64,000 nt of DNA from Paenibacillus sp. 1_12. GTDB taxonomy: Bacteria; Bacillota; Bacilli; Paenibacillales; NBRC-103111. The position numbers were made by a program, and so were the translations under genes. The number at the start of each line of letters is the position of its first letter. Position 1 is the stretch's first letter. The stretch lies in the NCBI RefSeq assembly GCF_900114475.1, contig NZ_FOTE01000001.1:437306-501305 (forward strand), given 5' to 3'. Below are positions 25,986-34,378 of the stretch, one piece after another. The notes beneath the pieces were generated by a model. The model was not told where the DNA came from and did no database searches. It saw nothing but the letters and a program-made list of their open reading frames with translations.

Positions 25986-27203
25986 ATGGCTTTTTCAAGA
26001 TTCGCTAAACGTATGGAGCAATTAAAAGCATCAGAAATCAGAGAGATATTAAAGCTAACAGAAAGACCTGAGGTCATTTCATTTGCTGGAGGGCTTCCCG
26101 ATCCCGAGCTGTTTCCTATTAAAGAGCTTCAGCTTATCGCCATTAAGGTTCTTGAGGAGAGCGGTAAAGAAGCGCTGCAATATGCGACGACGGAAGGCTA
26201 CCGACCTTTGCGCGACAAAATTGCCAAGCGAATGAACCGCACACTCGGTACGAACTGGACAGATGACAATATTCTGATTACGAGCGGCTCTCAACAGGGT
26301 ATCGATCTGGCAGGAAAAGCTTTTCTCGACGAGGGCGATGTCATCTTATGCGAAAGCCCCTCTTACCTTGGAGCTATTCAGGCATTTCGTGCTTATGGCC
26401 CGGAATTTATCGAAGTTCCTACTGATGACGAAGGCATGGACATTGCACAATTAAGAGAACTGCTGCTAACGACACAGCGGGCCAAACTTATTTATGTCAT
26501 CCCGGATTTTCAAAATCCGACCGGCCGGTCCTGGACACTAGCTAGAAGACAAGAACTGATTAAGGTAGCCAATGAATTCGATCTCGTCATTATCGAAGAT
26601 AATCCGTATGGGGAGCTTCGTTTTGAAGGAGAATCTTTGCCTTCCCTGCAATCATTAGATACCGAAGGTCGCGTTATTCACTTGGGAACCTTCTCCAAAA
26701 CCTTTTGCCCAGGACTGCGCATGGGTTGGACAGCGGCAGATTCCTCTATCATTCCCAAATTAGTGCTGCTCAAGCAGGGAGCCGATCTGCAAGCCTCAAC
26801 GATTAGTCAAAGGCAGCTTGATGCTTATCTGGAAACTTATGATCTGGACGAGCAAATCATCAAAATCGTTGAGGTTTACCGTAAGCGTCGTAACACGATG
26901 ATAGAGGCACTTCGTCGTGAAATGCCTGCCGATGTCCGTTTCACAATCCCTTCCGGCGGCTTGTTCACCTGGTTAGAGCTAGCTCCTGAGGTAAATGCCC
27001 GTGACTTGCTCGTACGCTGCTTGGATCATAATGTCGCTTTTGTTCCTGGAGGCAGCTTCTACCCGAATGGCGGCCATGAAAATACACTGCGACTTAATTA
27101 TTCCAACATGACAGAAGAGCGGATCATCGAGGGGATTGCACGGCTTGGAAAAGTGCTGCGTGAATACACAGCCGATTTACAGGCAAGTCCATTGTCCATT
27201 TAA
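25986..27203 (+). CDS. PLP-dependent aminotransferase (LysN / 2-aminoadipate type)
   Basis: 405 residues, fold type I. Features: AGGLPDPELFP near the N-terminus, TSGSQQGIDLAGKAF, FQNPTGRSWTLARRQ, DNPYGELRF and the PLP lysine in GTFSKTFCPGLRMGW. Relatives transfer amino groups between 2-oxo acids and 2-aminoadipate, leucine, kynurenine or similar; the natural substrate cannot be fixed from sequence. ATG with AAGGAGG. It follows the MocR gene on the same strand and ends in a terminator at 27285-27330. Confidence 0.88.
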   Translation: MAFSRFAKRMEQLKASEIREILKLTERPEVISFAGGLPDPELFPIKELQLIAIKVLEESGKEALQYATTEGYRPLRDKIAKRMNRTLGTNWTDDNILITSGSQQGIDLAGKAFLDEGDVILCESPSYLGAIQAFRAYGPEFIEVPTDDEGMDIAQLRELLLTTQRAKLIYVIPDFQNPTGRSWTLARRQELIKVANEFDLVIIEDNPYGELRFEGESLPSLQSLDTEGRVIHLGTFSKTFCPGLRMGWTAADSSIIPKLVLLKQGADLQASTISQRQLDAYLETYDLDEQIIKIVEVYRKRRNTMIEALRREMPADVRFTIPSGGLFTWLELAPEVNARDLLVRCLDHNVAFVPGGSFYPNGGHENTLRLNYSNMTEERIIEGIARLGKVLREYTADLQASPLSI

Positions 27204-27284
27204 CAAATTGTATGTGCGGGGCTCAGTCTCGGATTTCACATCCGGACTGTAGGCCCTTTGCATGCTACAGATACCGAATAAAAA

Positions 27285-27330
27285 ATAACCCTTCATGACC
27301 ACATTTAATGTGATCCCGAAGGGTTATCTT
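27285..27330 (+). terminator. Terminator of the aminotransferase gene
   Basis: ATAACCCTTC (27285-27294) pairs with GAAGGGTTAT (27318-27327), with inner CACAT/ATGTG pairing, followed by CTTTC. A-rich bases on the left side could let it stop tRNA-Lys transcription on the minus strand too. Confidence 0.75.
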
Positions 27331-27387
27331 TCATGCTATGGGACTGCTGTATCCAGCAGAACTTTATGTACTAATTACATAAAAGTA

Positions 27388-27460
27388 TAGGCCCGGTGGG
27401 ACTCGAACCCACGACCAGATGATTAAGAGTCAACTGCTCTACCAACTGAGCTACGGACCT
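27388..27460 (-). tRNA. tRNA-Lys (anticodon CTT)
   Basis: 73 bases, cloverleaf complete without encoded CCA. Acceptor AGGTCCG/CGGGCCT, D-stem GCTC/GAGC, T-arm GTGGG-TTCGAGT-CCCAC. The anticodon loop CTCTTAA gives CTT, reading AAG codons. The anticodon stem GTTGA/TCATC has a T-T mismatch at positions 28-42. No neighbouring tRNA genes and no sign of an integrated element at the 3' end. Confidence 0.93.
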
Positions 27461-27566
27461 GCAACGTCATTTATAATAGCACATACATATTAAGAATGCA
27501 AACTTTATTTACAATTATTTAAAAACATCCTTTTTGTTTAATAATACTTATGAGGAGGTGTTCATA

Positions 27567-27749
27567 ATGAATGCAGATATCAATCCGAACCTGCCACCGG
27601 AGATCAATCCAAATCCCATTCCTGATGTAACACCAAAGACTCCACCGGAAATTAAGCCGGATCTGATCCCAGAAATACCAGCTACACCACAACCATCGCC
27701 TGAAATCAGTCCCAAGGTAATTCCAGAAATACCAGAGAAACAGCAATAA
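27567..27749 (+). CDS. Small proline-rich protein, 60 residues
   Basis: Starts MNADINPNLPPEINPNPIPD and continues with repeated PPEI, IPEIP and SPEISP units; about one third of residues are proline, with Glu, Ile and few positive charges. ATG at 27567, preceded by a near-perfect GAGGAGGTG, so it is probably a translated gene. No signal peptide or membrane segment, and no family I recognise. Such proline/acidic repeats resemble spore or cell-wall-associated low-complexity peptides, but that is only a resemblance. It is single-gene, closed by a terminator at 27796-27835. Confidence 0.7.
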   Translation: MNADINPNLPPEINPNPIPDVTPKTPPEIKPDLIPEIPATPQPSPEISPKVIPEIPEKQQ

Positions 27750-27790
27750 TCATCTGTACTTGATTGTGCTTTTCCACAAGTGCTACAGCC

Positions 27791-27835
27791 AAAAAGCAGT
27801 CCCAAGTCAGAAGGATGACCTTGGGGCTGCTTCTT
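27791..27835. terminator. Terminator between the small protein and the LplA-like gene
   Basis: GCAGTCCCAAG (27796-27806) pairs with CTTGGGGCTGC (27820-27830), followed by TTCTT on the plus strand and a T-run on the minus strand. Confidence 0.8.
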
Positions 27836-27872
27836 CATGATTAGAATGAATGGATTGAACTGGTGTTAAGCT

Positions 27873-29543
27873 TTACTTTGTCTTTTTCTTCGCATCATAA
27901 GCGGTTTGATAAATTTCCAGATAACGTTTTAATTTCATATTATCCAGATTTTTAAGGTAACCGTCCCAATCTTTATCCAGCTTGGCATCTCCAATGATGA
28001 ATCTCGCGATCATTTCCTTTACATGATCATTAATCGTTTTATCCAAATCGGCAAGCTCCGCTGCCTGCTCGTTGGTGAAGAAAAGCTGAGGAAGCACGGT
28101 GTCTTCTTTTTGTTTATAAGGCTCATACTTAGTTTTCGTTTCAGTGTAGAGAATGGATTCCTGAGGGAGCTTCGGATCAGGAACCAAGCCAAGACGAAAA
28201 TCGTTCGTACGCAGCGACGGACCGGTCTGTGACCATTTCACATTTTGTACCGATGCCAGCTTTGCATCCGTATACTTCCAGATTGCCGGCTTACCATTTA
28301 TCCCTATTTCCCCAGGGTCCGCTAATTTCCATTCAATATTCGGGCGCCCTTCTGCATTCCGCAGTGTCATTTCTTGATCGTACATCAAATCCGCCCAACG
28401 GAAAGCCGCTTCAGGATTTTTGCTTGCTTTGGTGATCACAAATCTGCCTTGGCTCACACTGTTGTTTAAAGGCGCTACCTGAACACCCTTCGGCCCTTTT
28501 AACGCTGGCACAGCGACATAATCCAGCCATCTTCCAACATTTCCTTTGCTTGTATCCGTAAATACACCATCATGCTGAGCTACAGCTGCCCCCAAAATCA
28601 CGGTTCCCGGATTCTCGCCCATTTGCTTCGCTTGATCCCGATCCTGGGTGAACGATTGCGGCGCGATCAGTCCCTCTGCATACAGCTTGTTCAGGTACTC
28701 TAAGCCGTCTTTAAATTCAGGTTTGTTGAAGGCGACATCGACTTTTCCGTTATTGATAAACAACCGTTTTTCACTACCGTTCACGATGCTGGGGTTAAGA
28801 ACAAATGCATTCATAATAAAAGAGTCAATATTGACATTCGGACCTACAGCTGCGCCTGCCAGTGGAATTTCATCAGCTTTTCCGTTTCCATTCGGGTCCT
28901 TGGTTTTAAACGCTTTAAGCACATTATAGAATTCCTCCGTCGTGGTCGGCACCTGCAATCCCAATTTATCGAGCCACGGCTTATAAATCCACGTTTTTTG
29001 TGACAGGGAGCAATGGAAGCATTCATTTACCAACGGCAGCCCATAGATTTTACCACCCGGCGCTGTAATGGCATCTTTTACATAAGGAAGCTTCTCGAAC
29101 ATTTTCTTCGTTTCGATGCCATATTGATCGATATATTTGGTCAAATCGAGAAATTCCCCTGTATTCCCATAAATCAGCTGCTGTGTAGGACTAATATCAA
29201 AGCCCATGATAATATCAGGCAAATCCCCACTGCCCAGCACCAAATTCAATTTTTCTATCGCAGACTTCTCCGGTGCGACATCCCATTCGATGTGAATGTT
29301 GGTCTTCTCTTCCAGAAACTTCGTATATTCATTGGTAGCAAAATCCTCTACGAACGCGCTGCCCTTAACGAGTACTTTAAGTGTCGTTTTTTCTTTCATT
29401 ATCGGGAATTGCCCTGCCGGATTAATTTTCGTTGCGGTGGCCGCATTGTCTTTTGGGGGCTCTGCCGCCTTATCTGTACATCCGCTCAATACAGCTACTG
29501 CTGCGATCGCTAAGCTTAAACTGCCTATCCAAACCTTTTTCAT
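27873..29543 (-). CDS. LplA-like ABC substrate-binding lipoprotein
   Basis: 556 residues. Lipobox LSGC (Cys at about residue 22), then a large family-1 binding protein typical of Paenibacillus oligosaccharide importers (EKTNIHIEWDVAPEKSAIEK, GDLPDIIMG). It binds an unknown carbohydrate for the two permeases encoded upstream in the operon. ATG with GGGAGGCAT. It is the third gene of a permease-permease-binding protein operon (31495 to 27873) that lies after a membrane AraC regulator on the same strand; ATPase supplied by a shared protein. Confidence 0.9.
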   Translation of the reverse strand: MKKVWIGSLSLAIAAVAVLSGCTDKAAEPPKDNAATATKINPAGQFPIMKEKTTLKVLVKGSAFVEDFATNEYTKFLEEKTNIHIEWDVAPEKSAIEKLNLVLGSGDLPDIIMGFDISPTQQLIYGNTGEFLDLTKYIDQYGIETKKMFEKLPYVKDAITAPGGKIYGLPLVNECFHCSLSQKTWIYKPWLDKLGLQVPTTTEEFYNVLKAFKTKDPNGNGKADEIPLAGAAVGPNVNIDSFIMNAFVLNPSIVNGSEKRLFINNGKVDVAFNKPEFKDGLEYLNKLYAEGLIAPQSFTQDRDQAKQMGENPGTVILGAAVAQHDGVFTDTSKGNVGRWLDYVAVPALKGPKGVQVAPLNNSVSQGRFVITKASKNPEAAFRWADLMYDQEMTLRNAEGRPNIEWKLADPGEIGINGKPAIWKYTDAKLASVQNVKWSQTGPSLRTNDFRLGLVPDPKLPQESILYTETKTKYEPYKQKEDTVLPQLFFTNEQAAELADLDKTINDHVKEMIARFIIGDAKLDKDWDGYLKNLDNMKLKRYLEIYQTAYDAKKKTK

Positions 29544-29605
29544 TTTTAATGCCTCCCTTTTTTGTACGAACCCAAATGCTTTCAGACTGTTTAAACGGTA
29601 GGGAG

Positions 29606-30502
29606 TTATCCCTTAAGTGATCCAATCATGACCCCTTTTACGAAATGTTTTTGCACGAAAGGATAAGCGATCATTAACGGCAGTGAGGAAACGACAATAA
29701 GTGAATATTTAAGCAAGGCCCTTAAGCCTTCACGATTCGCTTCTTCCCCTAAATTGGAGAGCATACTCGCATCGACTTCATTTTGCACAAGGATTTCTCT
29801 CAGCACGAGCTGGAGTGGAAATAATGCAGGATTTTTCAAATAGATCAGAGCGTTAAAATATTGATTCCAATAACTTACCGCCGAATACAGAGTAATAACC
29901 GCTATAATGGGACCTGATAAGGGAATCACGATCTTCCAGACGAATTTAAAATCATTACACCCGTCGAGCTGAGCAGCCTCCAGCACTTCTTCGGGAATCG
30001 TTGTCCTGAAGTAGGTTCGTGCGATAATCACATTAAATACACCCATTGCCGTCGGTAAAATCATTGCCCACATCGTGTTTAGCATGTTCAGATCCTTGAC
30101 TAGGAGATAGCTTGGAATCAGTCCACCATTAAACATCGTGGTGAATACCAATAAGAGCATGATCACATTTTTTCCATACAAATCCTTACGGGCCAACGGA
30201 TAAGCCGCCATAATAGTCAAGCTTACATTAATAACCGTACCCACGATCGTATAAATTAACGAATTGCGAAATGAGCTCCAAATCAGCTTGTGTTTGAAAA
30301 CAGCCGCATAGCCATCCAGCGTCGGTTCCACAGGCCATAGAAATACTTTCCCTGCTATAACTGAACTCGGGCTGCTAAAGGATGCGCTTACAATAAAGAT
30401 TAGTGGATAGAGCACTGTAATTAAAAACAAAGATAAAATTATATAATTAATGACATTAAATAAACGATCGGTGCTCGCTTCCCGAATATTAATGTTTTCC
30501 AC
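29606..30502 (-). CDS. LplC/YtcP-type ABC sugar permease
   Basis: 298 residues with six hydrophobic segments. EAA loop at about residues 185-215 (VLEAAQLDGCNDFKFVWKIV); C-terminus FVKGVMIGSLKG is typical. It pairs with the permease encoded 24 bases upstream. GTG start at 30502, preceded by GGGAGGGAATC. Transports an unidentified carbohydrate. Confidence 0.9.
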   Translation of the reverse strand: MENINIREASTDRLFNVINYIILSLFLITVLYPLIFIVSASFSSPSSVIAGKVFLWPVEPTLDGYAAVFKHKLIWSSFRNSLIYTIVGTVINVSLTIMAAYPLARKDLYGKNVIMLLLVFTTMFNGGLIPSYLLVKDLNMLNTMWAMILPTAMGVFNVIIARTYFRTTIPEEVLEAAQLDGCNDFKFVWKIVIPLSGPIIAVITLYSAVSYWNQYFNALIYLKNPALFPLQLVLREILVQNEVDASMLSNLGEEANREGLRALLKYSLIVVSSLPLMIAYPFVQKHFVKGVMIGSLKG

Positions 30503-30526
30503 TGCGATTCCCTCCCTCAGCTATCA

Positions 30527-31495
30527 CTACCATAGGCTCTCCTGCTTGGATTTCTTAGCGATTTGATTGACGGTAATAAGCAATACAAGGCCAATGACAG
30601 ATTTAAATAAGTTGATTGCTGTTGAGTAGGAATAATTCATCGCCTGGGATGCAAGTCCCACCTTATACACATAGGTGTCGATAACCTCCGAAGTGCGTGC
30701 GTTCAGCGCATTTTGCATCAAAAGTACCTTTTCAAAACCCAGATCCAATACATGGCCTGTATTCAAAATCAGGAGAATGATCATAACTGGTAGTATGCTT
30801 GGCAAATCGATGTGCAGCATTCGCTTGAACTTGCTGGCGCCATCCATAACGGCTGCTTCATGCAGCGAAGGATCAACACCGGCTAGTGCCGCTAAATAGA
30901 TGATGCATGAAAATCCGACATTTTGCCAAAGACCTGACCATACATAGATCGAGCTAAAATACTCCGGCTTTGCGATAAAATTGATAGCTTCCATTCCAAA
31001 TGATCGAAGGATCATATTAACAAGACCGTTACGCGGGTCCAGTAATTCCAAAATAATCCCCACCATAACCACGATGGATATAAAATGCGGTGCATAAGTA
31101 ATCATCTGTACCGACTTTTTGAAAGCCTGGTTTTTCACATAATTCAGAGACAACGCCAAAATAATCGGAAAAGGAATACCAGCAATTAAGCTGTAAAAAC
31201 TAATAATTAATGTGTTGCTCATCAATTTTCCAAATTCATAGGAATTGAAAAACCGAATGAAATGTTTGAAGCCTACCCACTCACTGCCATTAATTCCTTT
31301 AAAAGCGGAGTAATCCTTAAAAGCAATTTGCGCACCATACATGGGATAATACTTAAATAAGAAAATGTAAAGCAACGGAAGCACCAACAGTACGTACAAC
31401 TGCCAACATTTACGGATACGCTTCCATACAGATAGTGGCTCTAATCTTGCTTTAATTCCCGTCTTAGAAGCTGCTGCCACTCTCATCCTGGTCAT
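30527..31495 (-). CDS. LplB/YtdP-linked ABC sugar permease
   Basis: 322 residues, six hydrophobic segments after a basic N-terminal tail. EAA loop LHEAAVMDGASKFKRMLHID at about 215-235; early motif PLLYIFLFKYYPMYGAQIAF is diagnostic of the LplB group. ATG at 31495 after AAAGGGG; an ATG three codons later is also possible. First gene of the LplB-C-A operon. Its upstream region (31496-31635) carries repeated GCACAT elements and a cre-like site. Confidence 0.9.
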   Translation of the reverse strand: MTRMRVAAASKTGIKARLEPLSVWKRIRKCWQLYVLLVLPLLYIFLFKYYPMYGAQIAFKDYSAFKGINGSEWVGFKHFIRFFNSYEFGKLMSNTLIISFYSLIAGIPFPIILALSLNYVKNQAFKKSVQMITYAPHFISIVVMVGIILELLDPRNGLVNMILRSFGMEAINFIAKPEYFSSIYVWSGLWQNVGFSCIIYLAALAGVDPSLHEAAVMDGASKFKRMLHIDLPSILPVMIILLILNTGHVLDLGFEKVLLMQNALNARTSEVIDTYVYKVGLASQAMNYSYSTAINLFKSVIGLVLLITVNQIAKKSKQESLW

Positions 31496-31551
31496 TCACC
31501 CCTTTCGTTCTGTGTATTTCCACGATACGATCAGGGCCAAAATTAGTAAAT

Positions 31552-31567
31552 AAGAAAACGCTTTCTT
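31552..31567. promoter_or_regulatory. cre-like site before the LplBCA-like operon
   Basis: AAGAAAACGCTTTCTT: near-perfect dyad with the central CG, resembling a catabolite-responsive element (TGAAAGCGCTTTCA) except at the outermost positions. It overlaps one of the GCACATnAAGAAA repeats. Confidence 0.45.
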
Positions 31568-31616
31568 GATGTGCGAAAATTAAGATTGGCAATGTGCATC
31601 TGTTTTCTTTATGTGC
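31562..31616 (-). promoter_or_regulatory. Direct repeats GCACATnAAGAAA, probable AraC binding sites
   Basis: Minus strand GCACATCAAGAAA (31562-31574) and GCACATAAAGAAA (31604-31616) are exactly 42 bases apart, four helical turns. A third GCACAT lies between (31592-31597). They are between the AraC-family gene and the operon it probably controls. Confidence 0.6.
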
Positions 31617-31635
31617 AGTTGTTAAGAACAGACGT

Positions 31636-33966
31636 TTATTCAGACTTGTTTAAGACCGTTTGCGATTTTTTATAAGCCGTTGTACTTACACCGTGAATCC
31701 GTTTGAAAGCTCTGCAAAATGTATTGGAAGAGCTGTATCCCACTTTGTTTGAAATTTCATTAATGGTAAGACGCGCAGATTGCATCAAAATTTTGGCTTG
31801 CTCCATTCGAATGTTTTCCAGGTAATCCGAGAAGTTGATTCCAGACTGCTCTTTAAAAAATTGGGAGAGATATACCTTGGAAATTCGCAGCTGATCCGCA
31901 ACCGTATCGAGGCAAAGATCGTCATGCATATAGTTCTCTTGAAGGATGGTTATAATATTTCCAATCAATTGTACATTTTGGCTCTTTTTGTGTTCATTCG
32001 CACTGTCGCAAATCCATCGATAGGTGGACATAATCAACTGATAATTTTTCCGCATATTCTCAAAGGAATGAATTTCGCCGTTTAAGGTTTTCATGTGATT
32101 AAATACAGGTTCCCGCTCTAATTCCATTTGCGGCAGCAGCTTCACAATACTTCCCCATACTTCATATAAAAACAGCTGCATTACCGAGAACGACAGACGG
32201 CGTCGCTCAAAATTTTCACGATAAATTTCCTCCAATGTATATTGAACTTCCGCATAGTCACCGGCTTTTGCCAAATTCATCAGACGCACTTCAAGCTCAG
32301 AAGGAAAATAATAATGATTCGGGTCGTCAGGCAGCTCATCAAACCACAAAATACCCTCGTTATTTTGCCATATTTGAAAACTCAAAGCTTGTCTGGCTTG
32401 CTCATACGATCTGGATACCCCAGTCAAACTATCATACATACCGCCTACACCGTAAATGGGAACTAATTTTAGCAAGGGGTTGATCTCTTCTTTAGCCGCT
32501 TCCAGCTTGCGTTCAATATGCTGTTTGTAATGTTCCGATTGTGTTGGATTGCAGCAAAACAGCACGGCGATTTGATCCTCAGCCACATCATACACGAAGC
32601 CGTCATGATCCATCTTTGTACGCAGCATCTCCTTGGCCAGAACCCGCTTCATATCCAGCTCTTCCAGAAGATCACCGCTGTAGCCGTTATCTAGACCCCG
32701 CAAATGTAGGATGGCGACCACATAAGTCATACCGGTTACATCCAACCCTACATGCTTCAGGAGCGCATTCGCATCATGAACCGATAGAAACTCCCCATTC
32801 AATAATCGCTGAAAATACGCCGCGCGAAGCAGTGGAGCCTGCTGCTCGATTTCTGATTTCAACCTATGATTATTGTAAATTAAGCCGGATACCGTATCTC
32901 CAATCAAGCCGTAGGCATCCCGGTGCTGGGGGCTGACTTCCGATTTTTCCAAAATCATGTTCACAATATTACGGAGCGGCTTACTATTCCGATAAGCTAG
33001 CAGGTAAGCGATAATCACCCCGATGATTAGAAACAGAAACGTGAAGGAAAACGTAATTTTTTGAATATAGCGAACCTTCTCCAGCACCATATGCGTAGGC
33101 TGCCCTACCAGATAAGTCCATCCGTTAGAGGTCGATTTTACATAAGTAATCATCATCGGCTTCTTATCTATCGTTTGCTCAACGACGCCTTTAGAGCCTG
33201 CCAGACTGGCAATATTGACGGGAAGCGGTATAGTGCCAGCAGACAACGAACTGATTAATTGCCCTTGATCATCGACAATATAAGCCCAACCGTCACCAGA
33301 GATATCCAAGCCGTGAAACAGCTTTTGCAGCTCCCTATTATCGATCATCACCGCAATCGCTCCTTGCGGATTTCCCGGATAACCCAGCGATTGGATGTAC
33401 GTCAGCATCGTATAGGAGGTGTTATTCACCACAACCTCCTGTGAGGGAATGTACTTACGGGTAAAATATTGATCGAACAGCAGCTTGTACCAAGTTGTGT
33501 AGTCTTGCTTGCTGTAACGTGCTATATTTTCATAAAACTCCTTGATCGAATAGCTCGAGCCAGGGGTAAGCACAAGCCCGCTATTTTTGAACAGCACATA
33601 GTAGTTAAAAATAAAATTATTGGATAATTTATAGTTATAAAGGCTTTTGTTGGTATCTAAAACACGGTAAGTATTGGTTCCCTCGAACGGATCAATCACT
33701 GGTTGAAATTGGATAATGCGCGTATCCGCTGCAAGCTGCTGAGCAATGGATGAAATTTCCTCCAGCCTCCGCTCCAATATATCCTTACTCTGCTCAAGCA
33801 CATTCATATGATTGGCGGTAATTTCCTTTTCCATCGTTTTAATGGTCTGGTTATAAATAATCCAGCCAACGACCATGGGCAGTATTAGAAAGAGAATATA
33901 CGGAATAAGCAAACGAACAAATACACGGTGTCTGCCTTTACTACCGATCCATTTTCCTTTAAGCAT
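31636..33966 (-). CDS. Membrane-bound AraC family regulator (YtdP-like)
   Basis: 776 residues. Transmembrane segment at about 17-37 (LLIPYILFLILPMVVGWIIY), a large extracellular Cache-like sensor to about 285, a second transmembrane segment (FTFLFLIIGVIIAYLLAY), a linker/signalling region, and a C-terminal AraC double helix-turn-helix at about 675-770 (DTVADQLRISKVYLSQFFKE, GYSSSNTFCRAFKRIHGVST). One protein thus senses outside and binds DNA inside. It lies just upstream of the LplBCA-like importer, so it likely activates it on sensing the sugar. ATG start, upstream GGAGG. Confidence 0.9.
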   Translation of the reverse strand: MLKGKWIGSKGRHRVFVRLLIPYILFLILPMVVGWIIYNQTIKTMEKEITANHMNVLEQSKDILERRLEEISSIAQQLAADTRIIQFQPVIDPFEGTNTYRVLDTNKSLYNYKLSNNFIFNYYVLFKNSGLVLTPGSSYSIKEFYENIARYSKQDYTTWYKLLFDQYFTRKYIPSQEVVVNNTSYTMLTYIQSLGYPGNPQGAIAVMIDNRELQKLFHGLDISGDGWAYIVDDQGQLISSLSAGTIPLPVNIASLAGSKGVVEQTIDKKPMMITYVKSTSNGWTYLVGQPTHMVLEKVRYIQKITFSFTFLFLIIGVIIAYLLAYRNSKPLRNIVNMILEKSEVSPQHRDAYGLIGDTVSGLIYNNHRLKSEIEQQAPLLRAAYFQRLLNGEFLSVHDANALLKHVGLDVTGMTYVVAILHLRGLDNGYSGDLLEELDMKRVLAKEMLRTKMDHDGFVYDVAEDQIAVLFCCNPTQSEHYKQHIERKLEAAKEEINPLLKLVPIYGVGGMYDSLTGVSRSYEQARQALSFQIWQNNEGILWFDELPDDPNHYYFPSELEVRLMNLAKAGDYAEVQYTLEEIYRENFERRRLSFSVMQLFLYEVWGSIVKLLPQMELEREPVFNHMKTLNGEIHSFENMRKNYQLIMSTYRWICDSANEHKKSQNVQLIGNIITILQENYMHDDLCLDTVADQLRISKVYLSQFFKEQSGINFSDYLENIRMEQAKILMQSARLTINEISNKVGYSSSNTFCRAFKRIHGVSTTAYKKSQTVLNKSE

Positions 33967-34103
33967 GATAGACCGATCCTCCTTCTCCCAAGCTGGCTTT
34001 GCAACCGATTACACTACTTATTTAGTTAACCACATAATGGATGCCTTGTGAACTGCCAACTTGTGTCGGCTGAGCGAATTTAGGCTGCTTGCCCATTCAT
34101 ATC

Positions 34104-34136
34104 AAAAAACCCTGTCGTTGAACCACAGGGTTTTAT
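34104..34136 (-). terminator. Terminator of the MBL-DUF3006 pair
   Basis: AAAACCCTGT (34106-34115) pairs with ACAGGGTTTT (34125-34134). Minus strand reads into TTTTTTGAT. It lies 26 bases past the DUF3006 stop. Confidence 0.85.
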
Positions 34137-34161
34137 TTATAACGTATTAGGGTTTTAGCAG

Positions 34162-34377
34162 CTATTCATCCGCCCATACATCCTTCATCAGCCTTTTGAT
34201 ACGGCTCTCTCTCTCTTTCGTAGCTGTTGCGTCCGTTACCCAGACCCCCTTCTGCTGAACGACCGCATGACCCGGCTTCACACCGGCTGCAACCTTGCTC
34301 TGTGGAACATCGGTCATCACGCCCGCAATCTCAATGACGTAATATTTGCCTTCAATACGATCTACAATTCCTGTCAA
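34162..34377 (-). CDS. DUF3006-type small protein
   Basis: 71 residues beginning TGIVDRIEGKYYVIEI: a small beta-barrel-like protein of the kind often found directly after ComEC-like metallo-beta-lactamase genes. Its biochemical role is unknown. TTG start at 34377, one base after the MBL stop codon, with AAGGGG in the end of the MBL gene, hence coupled translation. An in-frame extension upstream would read through the MBL gene in another frame and is not supported. Confidence 0.78.
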   Translation of the reverse strand: MTGIVDRIEGKYYVIEIAGVMTDVPQSKVAAGVKPGHAVVQQKGVWVTDATATKERESRIKRLMKDVWADE

Positions 34378-34378
34378 T

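Noticed and set aside
27388-27460. tRNA-Lys as an attachment site of an integrated element
   Set aside because: No integrase gene and no repeat of the tRNA 3' end seen in the flanks.
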